DNA of 64,000 nucleotides from Thermanaerothrix sp. (GTDB lineage: Bacteria > Synergistota > Synergistia > Synergistales > Synergistaceae). Made by a program: the position numbers and the translations under genes. Position 1 is the stretch's first letter. Every line of letters begins with the position of its first letter. The stretch spans positions 1-64,000 of the forward strand of contig JAOACP010000006.1 of the NCBI GenBank assembly GCA_026417795.1. The letters are read 5' to 3'. Below the pieces are notes generated by a model that saw only the letters and a program-made list of their open reading frames with translations, was not told the DNA's origin and searched no databases. Below are positions 42,008 to 50,799 of this stretch, piece by piece.

Positions 42008-43585
42008 ATGGAGAGATCGCCGGTTCCCGTGACCGGAGGGGATAGACTGGACGTCGTGGAGTTGCTGGAGGTTCTGGCGGAGACGGACGGCCTTTTAAGG
42101 TCCTTCGTAAGGGAGCAGCGTCTCTCGGTGCGGCTTGCCAGCGCGGACTCCGCGGGGCTTCTCAAGGAGCTTGACGATGGCAGGCACTCCCTGGACAGGG
42201 CCTGCTCGGACATGGAGTCCAGCCAAAGGCGCATGATGGAGGTCATAAGGGACGTGGAATCCCTCAAGGCCACCCTAGAGCGGGCGGTCCAGGAGGGGGA
42301 CAGGAGCGCGGAGCTCATGGGAAGGGCCACGGAGTCTCTGGACCGGATGAACCGCTCATTCGAGGACGTACAGGGCCTCGTTGGATCCTTGGCCCAGGTG
42401 GCCCGGGACGTGGCGGACATGTTAAACGGCATAGAGCGGGTGGCGAAGCAGACCAACCTGTTGGCCTTGAACGCCGCCATAGAGGCCGCCAGGGCTGGGG
42501 AGCACGGCAAGGGCTTCGCGGTGGTGGCCGACGAGGTGCGGAAGCTAGCGGCGGAGAGCACCGGGATAACCAAGAAGATAGCCTCCCTGATGGAGATGCT
42601 GTCCAAGAAGACCCAGGAGACCCAGGAGGGGATAGAGACCTTCCGGGAGCTCAAGGAGGCCACGGTGAGGGAGATCTTGGGCGGCACCAGGACGCTTAAG
42701 GACTCCATGGAGAGCCTCAAGTCCTCCTCCGCCAGGTTGGAGGACATATCCAAGCGGGTGGAGGAACAGGGGCGCATAGAGGCGGAGGTGCTCAGGGGAT
42801 CCTGCGCCATAAACGCCAAGATAGCGGAGACCGTGGAGGTCTCCGAGGCCCAGGCGAGGAAGCGGGAGGTCCTGTTCTCAGGCCTTGAGCGCTACGCCAG
42901 AGAAGCTAAGAGGACCTTCGAGCGGTTCCTGGGCTTCCGGTCCAAGGTGAGGCGGGAGGACGTCGTAACGTTCGGGCACGACGACTCCTATGCCCCGTGG
43001 GTATACCTGTCCGAAGGGGCCTCGAAGGGCATAAGCATAGAGAGGGCCAGGAAGGCCGCCTTTGGCATGTCAAAGGGGGCATCTTTCATAGGGGCCCCCT
43101 GGGACCAGGTCTTCCCGCTCCTCATGGAGGGCAAGGTGGACGTGATACTGAACGCCGGCTGGCCGAACCCCTACTTCAACAGCTTCCCCGTGGAGGCCAC
43201 AAAGCCCTACGGGACCTTCAGGACCAGGGTGTACGCCTCCAAGGTAGACGGGCTTGGGAGGCCCAGGGACATGGGGCCCCTTAGGGACGTCAAGGGGAAG
43301 ACCGTGGGGGTGCAGAGGGGTGGCACCGGGAACCTTATCAACATCTTAAAGTCCAAAGGAGCCAAGGTGGTGGAGTTCGAGAACGACCCCTTAAGCTTCG
43401 CGGAACACATGTGGAACCTGGTGGAGATGGTGGCCTGCGAGGAACAGGTGGCGAAGCACCTGAACCAGACCCTTTACGATGGGCTATTCGAACCGGTGGG
43501 AGAAATCCTCGAGACCGTGGAGGTGGTGATGCTGGTCCACAAGGACCGGCTGGAGCTCCTTGGCGCGTTGAACTCGCACATATAG
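42008..43585 (+). CDS. Soluble methyl-accepting protein with C-terminal solute-binding (SBP_bac_3-like) domain
   Basis: 525 residues, no membrane helix and no signal peptide. Residues about 1-300 are helical, with the methyl-accepting signalling tip ([23 protein letters not shown]). Residues about 320-525 resemble the family 3 solute-binding fold: [48 protein letters not shown], the second-lobe segment [14 protein letters not shown] and a late [12 protein letters not shown] region. Sensor at the C-terminus and in the cytoplasm reverses the usual receptor order. It would report an internal amino acid or similar solute to CheA. Confidence 0.88.
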   Translation: MERSPVPVTGGDRLDVVELLEVLAETDGLLRSFVREQRLSVRLASADSAGLLKELDDGRHSLDRACSDMESSQRRMMEVIRDVESLKATLERAVQEGDRSAELMGRATESLDRMNRSFEDVQGLVGSLAQVARDVADMLNGIERVAKQTNLLALNAAIEAARAGEHGKGFAVVADEVRKLAAESTGITKKIASLMEMLSKKTQETQEGIETFRELKEATVREILGGTRTLKDSMESLKSSSARLEDISKRVEEQGRIEAEVLRGSCAINAKIAETVEVSEAQARKREVLFSGLERYAREAKRTFERFLGFRSKVRREDVVTFGHDDSYAPWVYLSEGASKGISIERARKAAFGMSKGASFIGAPWDQVFPLLMEGKVDVILNAGWPNPYFNSFPVEATKPYGTFRTRVYASKVDGLGRPRDMGPLRDVKGKTVGVQRGGTGNLINILKSKGAKVVEFENDPLSFAEHMWNLVEMVACEEQVAKHLNQTLYDGLFEPVGEILETVEVVMLVHKDRLELLGALNSHI

Positions 43586-43608
43586 GGCAAGTCATTAAAC
43601 ATTTAAAT

Positions 43609-43651
43609 CTTTCGCAAGCCCCCTTGCGAAAGCCATAAAATGGCGTAGAAT
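43609..43651 (+). promoter_or_regulatory. Inverted repeat and promoter upstream of the small exported protein
   Basis: CTTTCGCAA / TTGCGAAAG, a perfect 9-bp inverted repeat with a 6-base spacer. Its right arm contains the -35 TTGCGA, with TAGAAT 16 bases on. It may be an operator, or a hairpin ending the preceding transcript. Confidence 0.45.
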
Positions 43652-43686
43652 ATTCTGAACAAGCTCGCTGGAGGGGGGATCCAGGG

Positions 43687-44052
43687 ATGCGAAAGTACCG
43701 CATATTTGCGTTGGCGGCGTTGTTGGTATTGGCGTTGGCGGCATCGGCCATGGCGGGCTCCGCCACGGGGAGCGGAACCCAGATAAGGGGCAACCCGGGG
43801 AGGAACGCGGAGCTAAAGTCCACGCCCTTCACGGTTCCCGACGGGGTGACCGCCACCATATCGGACGGGTACTGCAACGGGGACGGGTTCTGGATCGAGA
43901 GGAACGGCAACCTGGTGGCGTCCTTCTCATCCGTCAATGAAGCCAAGGGGTTCAGACTGTCGCCGGGGACCTACATGGTGTACCCCAACCTCAAAGAGGG
44001 ACAGATCAAGCAGGACGTAGCAAAGGTGCAGATAACCGTCACGTGGCCCTAG
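43687..44052 (+). CDS. Small exported protein of unknown function
   Basis: 121 residues. A clear signal peptide (basic start, LAALLVLALAASAMAG, cleavage about residue 23). The mature part of about 98 residues is rich in Gly, Asn and Thr, with one cysteine (SDGYCNGDGFW) and beta-strand character ending in VQITVTWP. It stands alone between its own promoter region and a very strong hairpin. No family recognised. Confidence 0.8.
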   Translation: MRKYRIFALAALLVLALAASAMAGSATGSGTQIRGNPGRNAELKSTPFTVPDGVTATISDGYCNGDGFWIERNGNLVASFSSVNEAKGFRLSPGTYMVYPNLKEGQIKQDVAKVQITVTWP

Positions 44053-44090
44053 GGTGGCAAAAGACCGCGCACGATAAAAAGGCGCTTCAC

Positions 44091-44127
44091 GCGAGAAGAG
44101 GCGGGCTCCCGGCCCGCCTCTTCTCGC
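44091..44127. terminator. Very strong bidirectional hairpin
   Basis: Perfect 16-bp stem GCGAGAAGAGGCGGGC / GCCCGCCTCTTCTCGC with a 5-base loop, between convergent genes. No T-run on either side. Confidence 0.7.
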
Positions 44128-44179
44128 AGCTGAGGGGGCTCGAAGGCCCCGATGGTCCTTCAATCACATAGGGCTCTCA

Positions 44180-45529
44180 TCATCCCATGCCGTACCTTGA
44201 AAGGACGTGGAAGGCCGCCTCCGCGGCGGTCCTAACCATCAACTCCACCTCGTCCTCTTTGATTACGTAGGGGGGCAGGAAGTAGATCACGTCCCCCAGG
44301 GGCCTTATGAGGACCCCCCGTCTCATGCACTCCAGGCCTATGAGGCGGCCCAACCGCAGCTCCCCCGGCAAGGAAGCGCCGTCGGGGTTCCTTAGGTCCA
44401 AGGCCCCCACAAGGCCCATCCGCCTCATGTCCCACACCAATGAAGACCCCCCGAAGTGGCGCGCCATGGCGTCCCCAAGGACCTCCCCAAGGGCCCTTAC
44501 CCTGTCAAGCACGTCCTCCTCCTCGAAGATGCATAGAACCTCCAGGGCCAGGGCGCAGCCCAAGGGGTTTCCGCAGTAGCTGTGGCTGTGCAGAAAGGCC
44601 CTTCCAAGGCCTCCACCGTAGAAGGCCCGGTACACCTCCTCGGAGGCCAGCACGGCGGAGAAGGGCATCATGCCGCCGGTTATGCCCTTGGAGAGGCACA
44701 AAAGGTCCGGGGGCCTCTCAAGACTGCAGTGCTGAAAGGCCAGGAACTCCCCGGTCCTGCCGAAACCCATGGCGATCTCATCGTCTATGAAGAGCACGTC
44801 CAGTTCCAAGGCGGCTCTCCTTAGGCCCTCGAAATAGCCCTTGGGGTACATCCTCATGCCCGCGGCCCCTTGCACCAGGGGCTCCACTATGACCGCGCAG
44901 ACCTCCGAAGCCCGCTCTTTCAACGTCTTAAGGTCCCTTTGAAGGCACCCCAGGGAGCACCGGTCCCGGGATTCGCCGAAGGGGCAATCGGAACAGCAGG
45001 GCCCGTGAAGCCTAAGGTTTCTTTGGGTGATGGCCCTGTAGGGCTTCCCGTAGAGCCCCAGGTCCCCCACCGAAAGGGCCCCCAGGGTCTCCCCGTGGTA
45101 GCTGCCCCCAAGGTGGGCGAAAAGCCGCCTTTCGGGCCGTCCCCGGTTGACCTGGTAGTGGTAGGCCATCTTCATGGCGGTCTCCACCGCGGAGGAGCCG
45201 TTGTCGGCGTAAAAGACCCGGTCAAGCCCCGTGAGCTTCGTGAGATTCTCGGACAGCTCCACCGCCCAGGGGTGGGTGAGGCCCGCGAACATGCAGTGGT
45301 CCAACCGCCGGGCCTGCCTCGCAAGGGCCTCCGCAAGGCGGGGGTGGCAGTGGCCGAACAGGTTGGTCCACCAGGAGGAAATGCCGTCCAGGAGCCTTGA
45401 ACCGTCCTGCAGGTGAAGCCATACCCCCTGGGCGGACGCCACGGGCAGCGGCAGGAACTCCTGGTGGTCCGCCATCTGGGTGCAGGGGTGCCAGTTAACC
45501 CTAAGGTCCCGCTCAGCCAGGGAAGCCAA
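44180..45529 (-). CDS. bioA: Adenosylmethionine-8-amino-7-oxononanoate aminotransferase
   Basis: 449 residues. WHPCTQMADHQ near the start, GISSWWTNLFGHCHP, FYADNGSSAVETAMKMA, GSYHGETLGALSVGD, FIDDEIAMGFGRTG, LCLSKGITGGMMP (PLP lysine) and HSHSYCGNPLGCA are diagnostic for BioA. It makes diaminopelargonate in biotin synthesis. TTG start nine bases after GGAGG, overlapping the bioD end by 17 bases. Last gene of bioY-bioB-bioD-bioA. Confidence 0.96.
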   Translation of the reverse strand: MASLAERDLRVNWHPCTQMADHQEFLPLPVASAQGVWLHLQDGSRLLDGISSWWTNLFGHCHPRLAEALARQARRLDHCMFAGLTHPWAVELSENLTKLTGLDRVFYADNGSSAVETAMKMAYHYQVNRGRPERRLFAHLGGSYHGETLGALSVGDLGLYGKPYRAITQRNLRLHGPCCSDCPFGESRDRCSLGCLQRDLKTLKERASEVCAVIVEPLVQGAAGMRMYPKGYFEGLRRAALELDVLFIDDEIAMGFGRTGEFLAFQHCSLERPPDLLCLSKGITGGMMPFSAVLASEEVYRAFYGGGLGRAFLHSHSYCGNPLGCALALEVLCIFEEEDVLDRVRALGEVLGDAMARHFGGSSLVWDMRRMGLVGALDLRNPDGASLPGELRLGRLIGLECMRRGVLIRPLGDVIYFLPPYVIKEDEVELMVRTAAEAAFHVLSRYGMG

Positions 45530-46259
45530 TGCCCATCACCTCCAAAAAGCTCTTAAGCTGGTCTTGGGGAATGGATACCCCGCCGTCGGGATGGTGGGGC
45601 ACCGTTATAACCTCCACCTCGCAGTTCCTGCGGATCCAGTCCCGGTTGTCCCGGTGGATCAACGACGTACCGTCGAAGCAGTTCATGATGACGCAGGGCG
45701 CCGCAACACCCATGGAACGAAGGAAGAAGAGGGCGGTCCAAAGGTGGCTCAAGGCCCCAAGGCCGCTTGGGGACACCAGCGCCGCGGGCATACCCCATCT
45801 GGCAACCCAATGGGATATAAAAAGCCCCTCCCCAAGGGGCACCGCCACGCCGCCGGCCCCCTCCACCGCCACCACGCCGTAACGGGCCATGAGGCGGCGC
45901 AGCTTGTCCATCACGAGCCTCTCCTCCGCCTCTGATATGGAACGGCCCTCCAGGGCGGCGGCAAGGTGGGGGGAGGCGGGGAACCTGAAGAGAAGCCCCG
46001 TGAGGTCCGATGGGTCCTCCTCAAGCCCCGCCCGGAAGGTCACCGCCTTTGCGTCCTCCCCCACCAGGTTCCCTTCCATCTCAACCGCCCCGGTGGCCAC
46101 GGGCTTGAAGTAGCCGCAGGGAAGCCCCATATCCCTTAAACCCTTAACCAGGGCGGCGCTAACCGCGGTCTTTCCCACGTCGGTACCGGTGCCCAGCACC
46201 CAAAAGCCGCTCGGCCTGCTCGATCCAAAGGCCCCAGGGATGTCAGCTTTGATGCTCAT
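45513..46259 (-). CDS. bioD: Dethiobiotin synthetase
   Basis: 248 residues. The P-loop GTGTDVGKTAVSAALV, FKPVATGA, and VEGAGGVAVPLGE are the BioD signature; the C-terminal nucleotide region (NCFDGTSLIHRDN) is also present. It closes the ureido ring of dethiobiotin using ATP and CO2. Start overlaps the bioB stop (ATGA) and its end overlaps bioA. Confidence 0.95.
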   Translation of the reverse strand: MSIKADIPGAFGSSRPSGFWVLGTGTDVGKTAVSAALVKGLRDMGLPCGYFKPVATGAVEMEGNLVGEDAKAVTFRAGLEEDPSDLTGLLFRFPASPHLAAALEGRSISEAEERLVMDKLRRLMARYGVVAVEGAGGVAVPLGEGLFISHWVARWGMPAALVSPSGLGALSHLWTALFFLRSMGVAAPCVIMNCFDGTSLIHRDNRDWIRRNCEVEVITVPHHPDGGVSIPQDQLKSFLEVMGIGFPG

Positions 46260-47227
46260 AGGACCTTACCCAGGGGCCTTAAGCCCAGCTCATCCAACAT
46301 CCGTAAGTCCTCCTCGAAGGACATGCCGTGGGTCGTGAGGAAATCCCCGGTCATGAGGGAGTCCACCGGCCCCGACAGGGCGGCCCGGTCGAAGGGCCTT
46401 ATGATGGGCCTGCCCCCCGCTATCCTTATCCTGCTAAAGGGCATAAGGTACCTTAAGACGCAGGCGAACCGCAGGAAGTCCTCCCCCTTGACCGGAGGAC
46501 GGCCCTCCAGGGGGGTGCCCTTTATGGGGGACAGTATGTTAAGGGGAAACGACGCCGCCCCCGCGTTAAAGCTCCAAAGCCCAAGGCTCACCAGGTCCTC
46601 CAGGGACTCCCCCATGCCCATGATGCCGCCGGAGCAGACCTCAAACCCCATGGCGGAGGCCTCCCTTATGAACTCAAGCTTCATGGACCAACGGTGGGTT
46701 GAGCATATGGAGGGGAAGAAGGCCGGGGAAGTTTCAAGGTTGCAGTGGATCCTCTCCACCCCCGCGTCCTTGAGGGCCTTGAGCTCATCCCTGGAGAGGA
46801 ACCCCAGGGAGACGCATGGGGAAAGCCCCATGGAGCGAACGGCGGGGGCCAGCCGCACCGCCATCCTTAAGACCCGCTCCGGGGCCTTGAAGCCCGAGGA
46901 CACCAGTGAGAAGCGGCTCACGCCGAAGGAAGCGGCCCGTTGGGCCATGACAAGGACGTCCTGGTCCTCCATCTCCCCGCCTAGGACCTCCGCCCCCAGG
47001 GGGCCCCTGGAGGACTGGGCGCAGAACCCGCAGTCCTCCGAGCAGGAACCGGTGTGCACCGAGCATATGGCGCAGAGCTCAACCCCCGGGGGCACCAGGG
47101 CCTGTCTTATCATGGAGCTGCCCTCCATCAGCTCATCCAGGGGGGCGCTGAAGAGCGAGAGCCCCTCCTCCGGGGAAAGGCTCCCGCCGCCCAGAACCCT
47201 GCGGGCAAGGTTAAGCGCCAATCTCAT
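46256..47227 (-). CDS. bioB: Biotin synthase
   Basis: 323 residues, radical SAM. The CxxxCxxC motif is at C62, C66, C69 (SCSEDCGFCAQSS). CNLETSPAFFPSICSTHRW and the C-terminal RIRIAGGR (arginine near the [2Fe-2S] cluster) follow the BioB pattern. It inserts sulfur into dethiobiotin. The start is ATG at 47227, overlapping the bioY stop; a much longer upstream frame is just bioY read out of phase. Confidence 0.96.
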   Translation of the reverse strand: MRLALNLARRVLGGGSLSPEEGLSLFSAPLDELMEGSSMIRQALVPPGVELCAICSVHTGSCSEDCGFCAQSSRGPLGAEVLGGEMEDQDVLVMAQRAASFGVSRFSLVSSGFKAPERVLRMAVRLAPAVRSMGLSPCVSLGFLSRDELKALKDAGVERIHCNLETSPAFFPSICSTHRWSMKLEFIREASAMGFEVCSGGIMGMGESLEDLVSLGLWSFNAGAASFPLNILSPIKGTPLEGRPPVKGEDFLRFACVLRYLMPFSRIRIAGGRPIIRPFDRAALSGPVDSLMTGDFLTTHGMSFEEDLRMLDELGLRPLGKVL

Positions 47228-47805
47228 CCAAGGAAGCTCCAGTTGAGCTTTCTTGTCCTCAAAGCCACCATGGCTATGAGGCAGCACAGCACCAGGTCTC
47301 CGCCGATTGGGACCAGGAAGCCCGCCTTCACCGCCCATCCCCAGCCCTTGGCCTTGCCAAGGTAAAGGTCCATTATCATCCAAAGGTACGGGACCCCCAT
47401 CAGGTATATCACCGAAAGGCCCGTCAGGGCGGAGAGGTACGCCCACATAAAGGTGCCGGCCCTGCGGCCCCATCTCTCCCAGAGGAACCCGGTGGCGTAA
47501 GCGCCGGCGCAAAAGCCCATGAGATAGCCGAAGGTGGGCTGGAAGACGTAGGACGGGCCGCCGCCGGCGGTGAACACCGGAAGCCCAGACAAGCCCATGA
47601 GGACGTAGATGACCTGGGATACGAAACCCCATCGGGCCCCCAACAGGATGCCCGAAAGGGCGCAGAAGAAGAACTGCAGGGTGAAGGGCACGTAGGGTAT
47701 GGGGATCCTTATGAAGGCCCCCACCGCCGTGAGGGCGGCGAAAAGGCCCGCCATAACCCAACTCCTCGTGGCCCCATGGCTTTTGGAACCGCTTAAAACG
47801 TTCAA
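47224..47805 (-). CDS. bioY: Biotin transporter BioY
   Basis: 193 residues, six hydrophobic helices, ECF S-component. IPYVPFTLQFFFCALSGILLG, GLSGLPVFTAGGGPSYVFQPTFGYLMGF and GDLVLC are the BioY signature. TTG at 47805 lies seven bases after GGAGGT and is preferred to a TTG ten codons upstream without a proper site. First gene of the operon, so uptake and synthesis of biotin share one promoter. Confidence 0.95.
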   Translation of the reverse strand: MNVLSGSKSHGATRSWVMAGLFAALTAVGAFIRIPIPYVPFTLQFFFCALSGILLGARWGFVSQVIYVLMGLSGLPVFTAGGGPSYVFQPTFGYLMGFCAGAYATGFLWERWGRRAGTFMWAYLSALTGLSVIYLMGVPYLWMIMDLYLGKAKGWGWAVKAGFLVPIGGDLVLCCLIAMVALRTRKLNWSFLG

Positions 47806-47846
47806 AGGCGACACCTCCAAAGGGAAAACTCCCAAGAGATGCCGCC

Positions 47847-47875
47847 AGTTTACGGAAATCTACGGGATATGTCAA
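47847..47875 (-). promoter_or_regulatory. Promoter of the biotin operon with a BirA-like inverted repeat
   Basis: Minus strand: perfect TTGACA, 17 bases, TAAACT. The boxes themselves form an inverted repeat (AGTTGAC and GTAAACT, 17-base gap), reminiscent of BirA half-sites, though the gap is slightly longer than usual. It overlaps the end of the GH18 gene. Confidence 0.6.
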
Positions 47876-47881
47876 CTAGCT

Positions 47882-49342
47882 TTATTGCATGGTTGACACG
47901 TTCTCCCTGACCGCCGCGGCCCCCATGGCGTTGTGTATGGCCCCCCAAACCTCGGGCCGTTCAAAGCCCCGCCGCCAGGCGGCCACGCCGGCCAGCTTGT
48001 ACCGGGGCACCAGGGAGGCCTTAAGGGCCAGGGACCTCTCCTCCTCGAGCCATATTCGGTACCTCTTGCCGCCCTTGAGGTACTCCGCGTACAGCTGCCC
48101 CACCTCGTCAAGCCACCGGACCAGGGCCTGGTTCTCCTGAACCCTCGACTCCGCGGCCCCCATGGAAAGGGCCTTGGACCTAACCCTTACGGAGGTTCCC
48201 GATGGGGTCTCCTCCCACTCCCTGGTGTAGAAGGGGAGCCCCAGCAGGAGCTTCTCGGCGGGAACGCTTCTTAAAAGCCCCTCCACCCCCCGCTGCACCC
48301 AGGGCAGCGACGCCACGGACCCCGCCACGGGGCTCCTGCCCCAGTGTTCGTCGTAGGTCATCACCATCACGTAGTCCGCCGCCTCCCCCAAGGCCCGCCG
48401 GTCGTAGCAGCGGGACCAGAAGCCGCTGGTGGACTCCACGGTAACGTCCACGGAGGTCCTAAGGCCCATGGGCCTCAAGCGCTCCGCCAGGGCCCTCACG
48501 AAGGCGCTGTAGGCGTCCCTGTCCGCGGGGTCCATGTTCTCGAAGTCCAGGTTTATACCGTCCAGCCCCAAAAGGGCGCAGTAGGCGGCGATGCGGCTTA
48601 TGGCCCGGTTCACCGCGGCGGGGTCGTTGAGGAAGGCCTTGGTGGATGCGGGGTCGAAGCCGTTGTTGACCAAGGGCCAGACATGGATGCCAAGCCGGTG
48701 GGCGCCGGCCACGTAGGAAAACCGCCCGGCGAACTCCACCTCCCCGTCGGGCCTTATCCTAAACCACGAAGGGGACACCACCGACACGGATGGGAACGAT
48801 GGGTCCAGGTGTGGGTCAGTCCTGTACATCGGATCCCACACCAGGGAGAAGGGGTGCTGCAGCGGGGAGTTCAACGGGGAAGGAAGGTCCCTAAGCTCCC
48901 CCAGGGAGTTGAGGCGGTACAGCATAACCCCCCCGTCAACGGCGGCCATGGCCACGCCGAGCACCGGCTCAAAGCCCCGGATGTCCATGAACACATCGCC
49001 GCTAACCAGGCTCCCCCGGGCGGTAAGGCGAAGCCCCTCAAGGGGCACGTCGAAGGACACCATGGGGTTGCCGGGCCTTAGCTCCATGACCACCAGCTTG
49101 GAGCTCCCGTCGAATGCCAGGTCCGCCCCAATGCGTCTTAAAGCCCCAAGGGGCACCAGCACCGACTCTCCCCGCCTTATGGCCGTGCCCGCCACCACCG
49201 GACGGTCCCCCACGGCGTTAAGGTACAGCGGAACCGGCTCGTCCGCCGCCCCATCTCCGGCCCCAAAGGCCAGTGAGGACAGGGCCAGCACGAACACCGC
49301 GGCTATCCAAAGACATCTCCTGCACGCTGCAAAGCTCCTCAA
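47882..49342 (-). CDS. Exported GH18 (YaaH/chitinase-like) protein with N-terminal copper-amine-oxidase-N-like domain
   Basis: 486 residues. Signal peptide (LWIAAVFVLALSSLAFG), then about 30-120 resembling the copper amine oxidase N-like domain (VPLYLNAVGDRPVV, VLVPLGALRRIGADL). The glycoside hydrolase 18 barrel runs from about 165 on: SFPSVSVVSPSWFRI, LDGINLDFENM with catalytic glutamate, VMVMTYDEHWG, LLLGLPFYTREW, GVAAWRRGFE. Likely acts on cell-wall glycan or GlcNAc polymers outside the inner membrane. TTG start seven bases after GGAGGT; an upstream GTG would put that site inside the gene. Confidence 0.9.
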   Translation of the reverse strand: MRSFAACRRCLWIAAVFVLALSSLAFGAGDGAADEPVPLYLNAVGDRPVVAGTAIRRGESVLVPLGALRRIGADLAFDGSSKLVVMELRPGNPMVSFDVPLEGLRLTARGSLVSGDVFMDIRGFEPVLGVAMAAVDGGVMLYRLNSLGELRDLPSPLNSPLQHPFSLVWDPMYRTDPHLDPSFPSVSVVSPSWFRIRPDGEVEFAGRFSYVAGAHRLGIHVWPLVNNGFDPASTKAFLNDPAAVNRAISRIAAYCALLGLDGINLDFENMDPADRDAYSAFVRALAERLRPMGLRTSVDVTVESTSGFWSRCYDRRALGEAADYVMVMTYDEHWGRSPVAGSVASLPWVQRGVEGLLRSVPAEKLLLGLPFYTREWEETPSGTSVRVRSKALSMGAAESRVQENQALVRWLDEVGQLYAEYLKGGKRYRIWLEEERSLALKASLVPRYKLAGVAAWRRGFERPEVWGAIHNAMGAAAVRENVSTMQ

Positions 49343-49521
49343 AGAAACTACCTCCCAAATGGACACGGATCACCGGCCGCGATACCACAGCCCACGAGGG
49401 GACATCTCCGCCGGACATCCTTGAATTTTTCGTTATAGCCCATTATGGGGCAATGCTCTTCACAATACAACCGGACCCATGGATGCGATTTCACCCACGT
49501 TCACTAGGCATTACAGCCCCA

Positions 49522-50340
49522 TCATCCGGAAGGATTTCGTCCCCACCTCACCGAAAGCACGTATTCTCCGGCGGGGTTCAACGGATAGATCCCCTGCTCG
49601 AGCCGAACGGTGTAACCCATGAACTCGACTGGGTTCCCTGATTCCAGCCTGAAGGATTTCATGATGTTACGAATGGTTTCCCTCTGGTCCGGCGACAGGT
49701 CGTCGATGACGAGGATTATGCGCAGGTTGGCCTTGAAGGCCTTTTGTATCTGCTGGTCCAGCTCACGCCCAAGGTCGTAATCCCGTATGTGGGGCTTTAT
49801 CTGTCGGATCCAGGAGAAGACCTTCTCCCGGGGCCCTTCATCGCTGGTTATCAGCTTTCATGAGCTTATCCGTCCACTCCGCCACGGTGTTGTCCCGCAT
49901 TCCCTTGTCCGCCACCACCGAGAAGGCCGAGGCGAAGCGGATCAGCTGCGGGATGATGTGTCCGTTCAGGTAGTTAAAACGGTCAACGGCCCTGTACTTG
50001 GCCTGGCCGTAACATTCATACTCGATGAGGTTGATGGAGAACGCTCCCCCCTTGTCCGGTCGGAACAGGAGCATGAGCGCATCGGGGATGCCGCAGACCC
50101 CGTTACCTTCGTAGCCTTCGGGCCCCTTTGTCTTGAAAAGCCGGTTTTCCGGGAACAGGACGGTGTTGGATTCCGGGAACTCCGGGAAAAGGGAGTGGAA
50201 GTACCGGTTCACGAGGGACTCCAAACCCTGGTTCGGGTCCCTTTCCCCCTTGAAGTTGACCACATTAAAGATCCCGTGGTGGGCGGTTTCCAGAATTGGG
50301 AATCGGCATTTATGGTGACGGGGGCCGCTTTGATACTCAT
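49522..50340 (-). pseudogene. Decayed gene, possibly a PD-(D/E)XK-type nuclease
   Basis: Three overlapping frames make one protein. It begins near MSIKAAPVTINADSQ (ATG 50340), shifts frame near 50300 into ILETAHHGIFNVVNFKG and continues to 49838. It then shifts again into DEGPREKVFSWIRQIKPHIRDY, ending at 49522. The central part reads GIPDALMLLFRP then INLIEYECYGQAKYRAVDR, resembling a PD...E-x-(E/K) nuclease core. Two frameshifts argue for a pseudogene. It marks the edge of the AT-rich island. Nuclease assignment is tentative. Confidence 0.6.
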
Positions 50341-50799
50341 TGTTTCCACAAAATCAAAGAGGTCCTATATTGGATCGTTTATGCGCTATGGAGCACAAAA
50401 TAGAGTAGATCTAAAACACAAGACGAGCATATAGCTATGCAAGCGCTACAGAGTCCCACAATAGATCTGTTTGCCTATATTTAAGCAAAAACACAAAAAA
50501 CTAGACACCAATAGCATCTTAAAGACAAACAAATAACACATATAACTAACATTAAAATCAAATATCAAACACACCAAAGACTACAAAAAATAACAATCAG
50601 CCTACCCTACTATCATAACAGAATTACTACATAACCCAAGCATACTAGCAAAAGGATGCCTTAAAGCGACATTTTTTCCTGTTTAATTGCAACTTTATAT
50701 CTGGATAAATCAATGATGCCATCTTATCCAAACCACAGGATACTATAAAAACAAAAAGACATCTAAAATACCCAACAAAAATTAATCGCCACAAACAGC
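50341..50799. other. AT-rich non-coding stretch with strong strand asymmetry
   Basis: 459 bases, full of stops in all frames and far lower in GC than the surroundings. In 50521-50640 I count 29 C but only 5 G on the plus strand. I see no gene, RNA gene or clear repeat here. Probably decayed foreign DNA downstream of the ATPase gene. Confidence 0.5.

Noticed and set aside
47224-47875. Reading bioB as a 539-residue protein with an N-terminal extension
   Set aside because: The extension is bioY in another frame; the BioB start ATG overlapping the bioY stop gives the correct family length.
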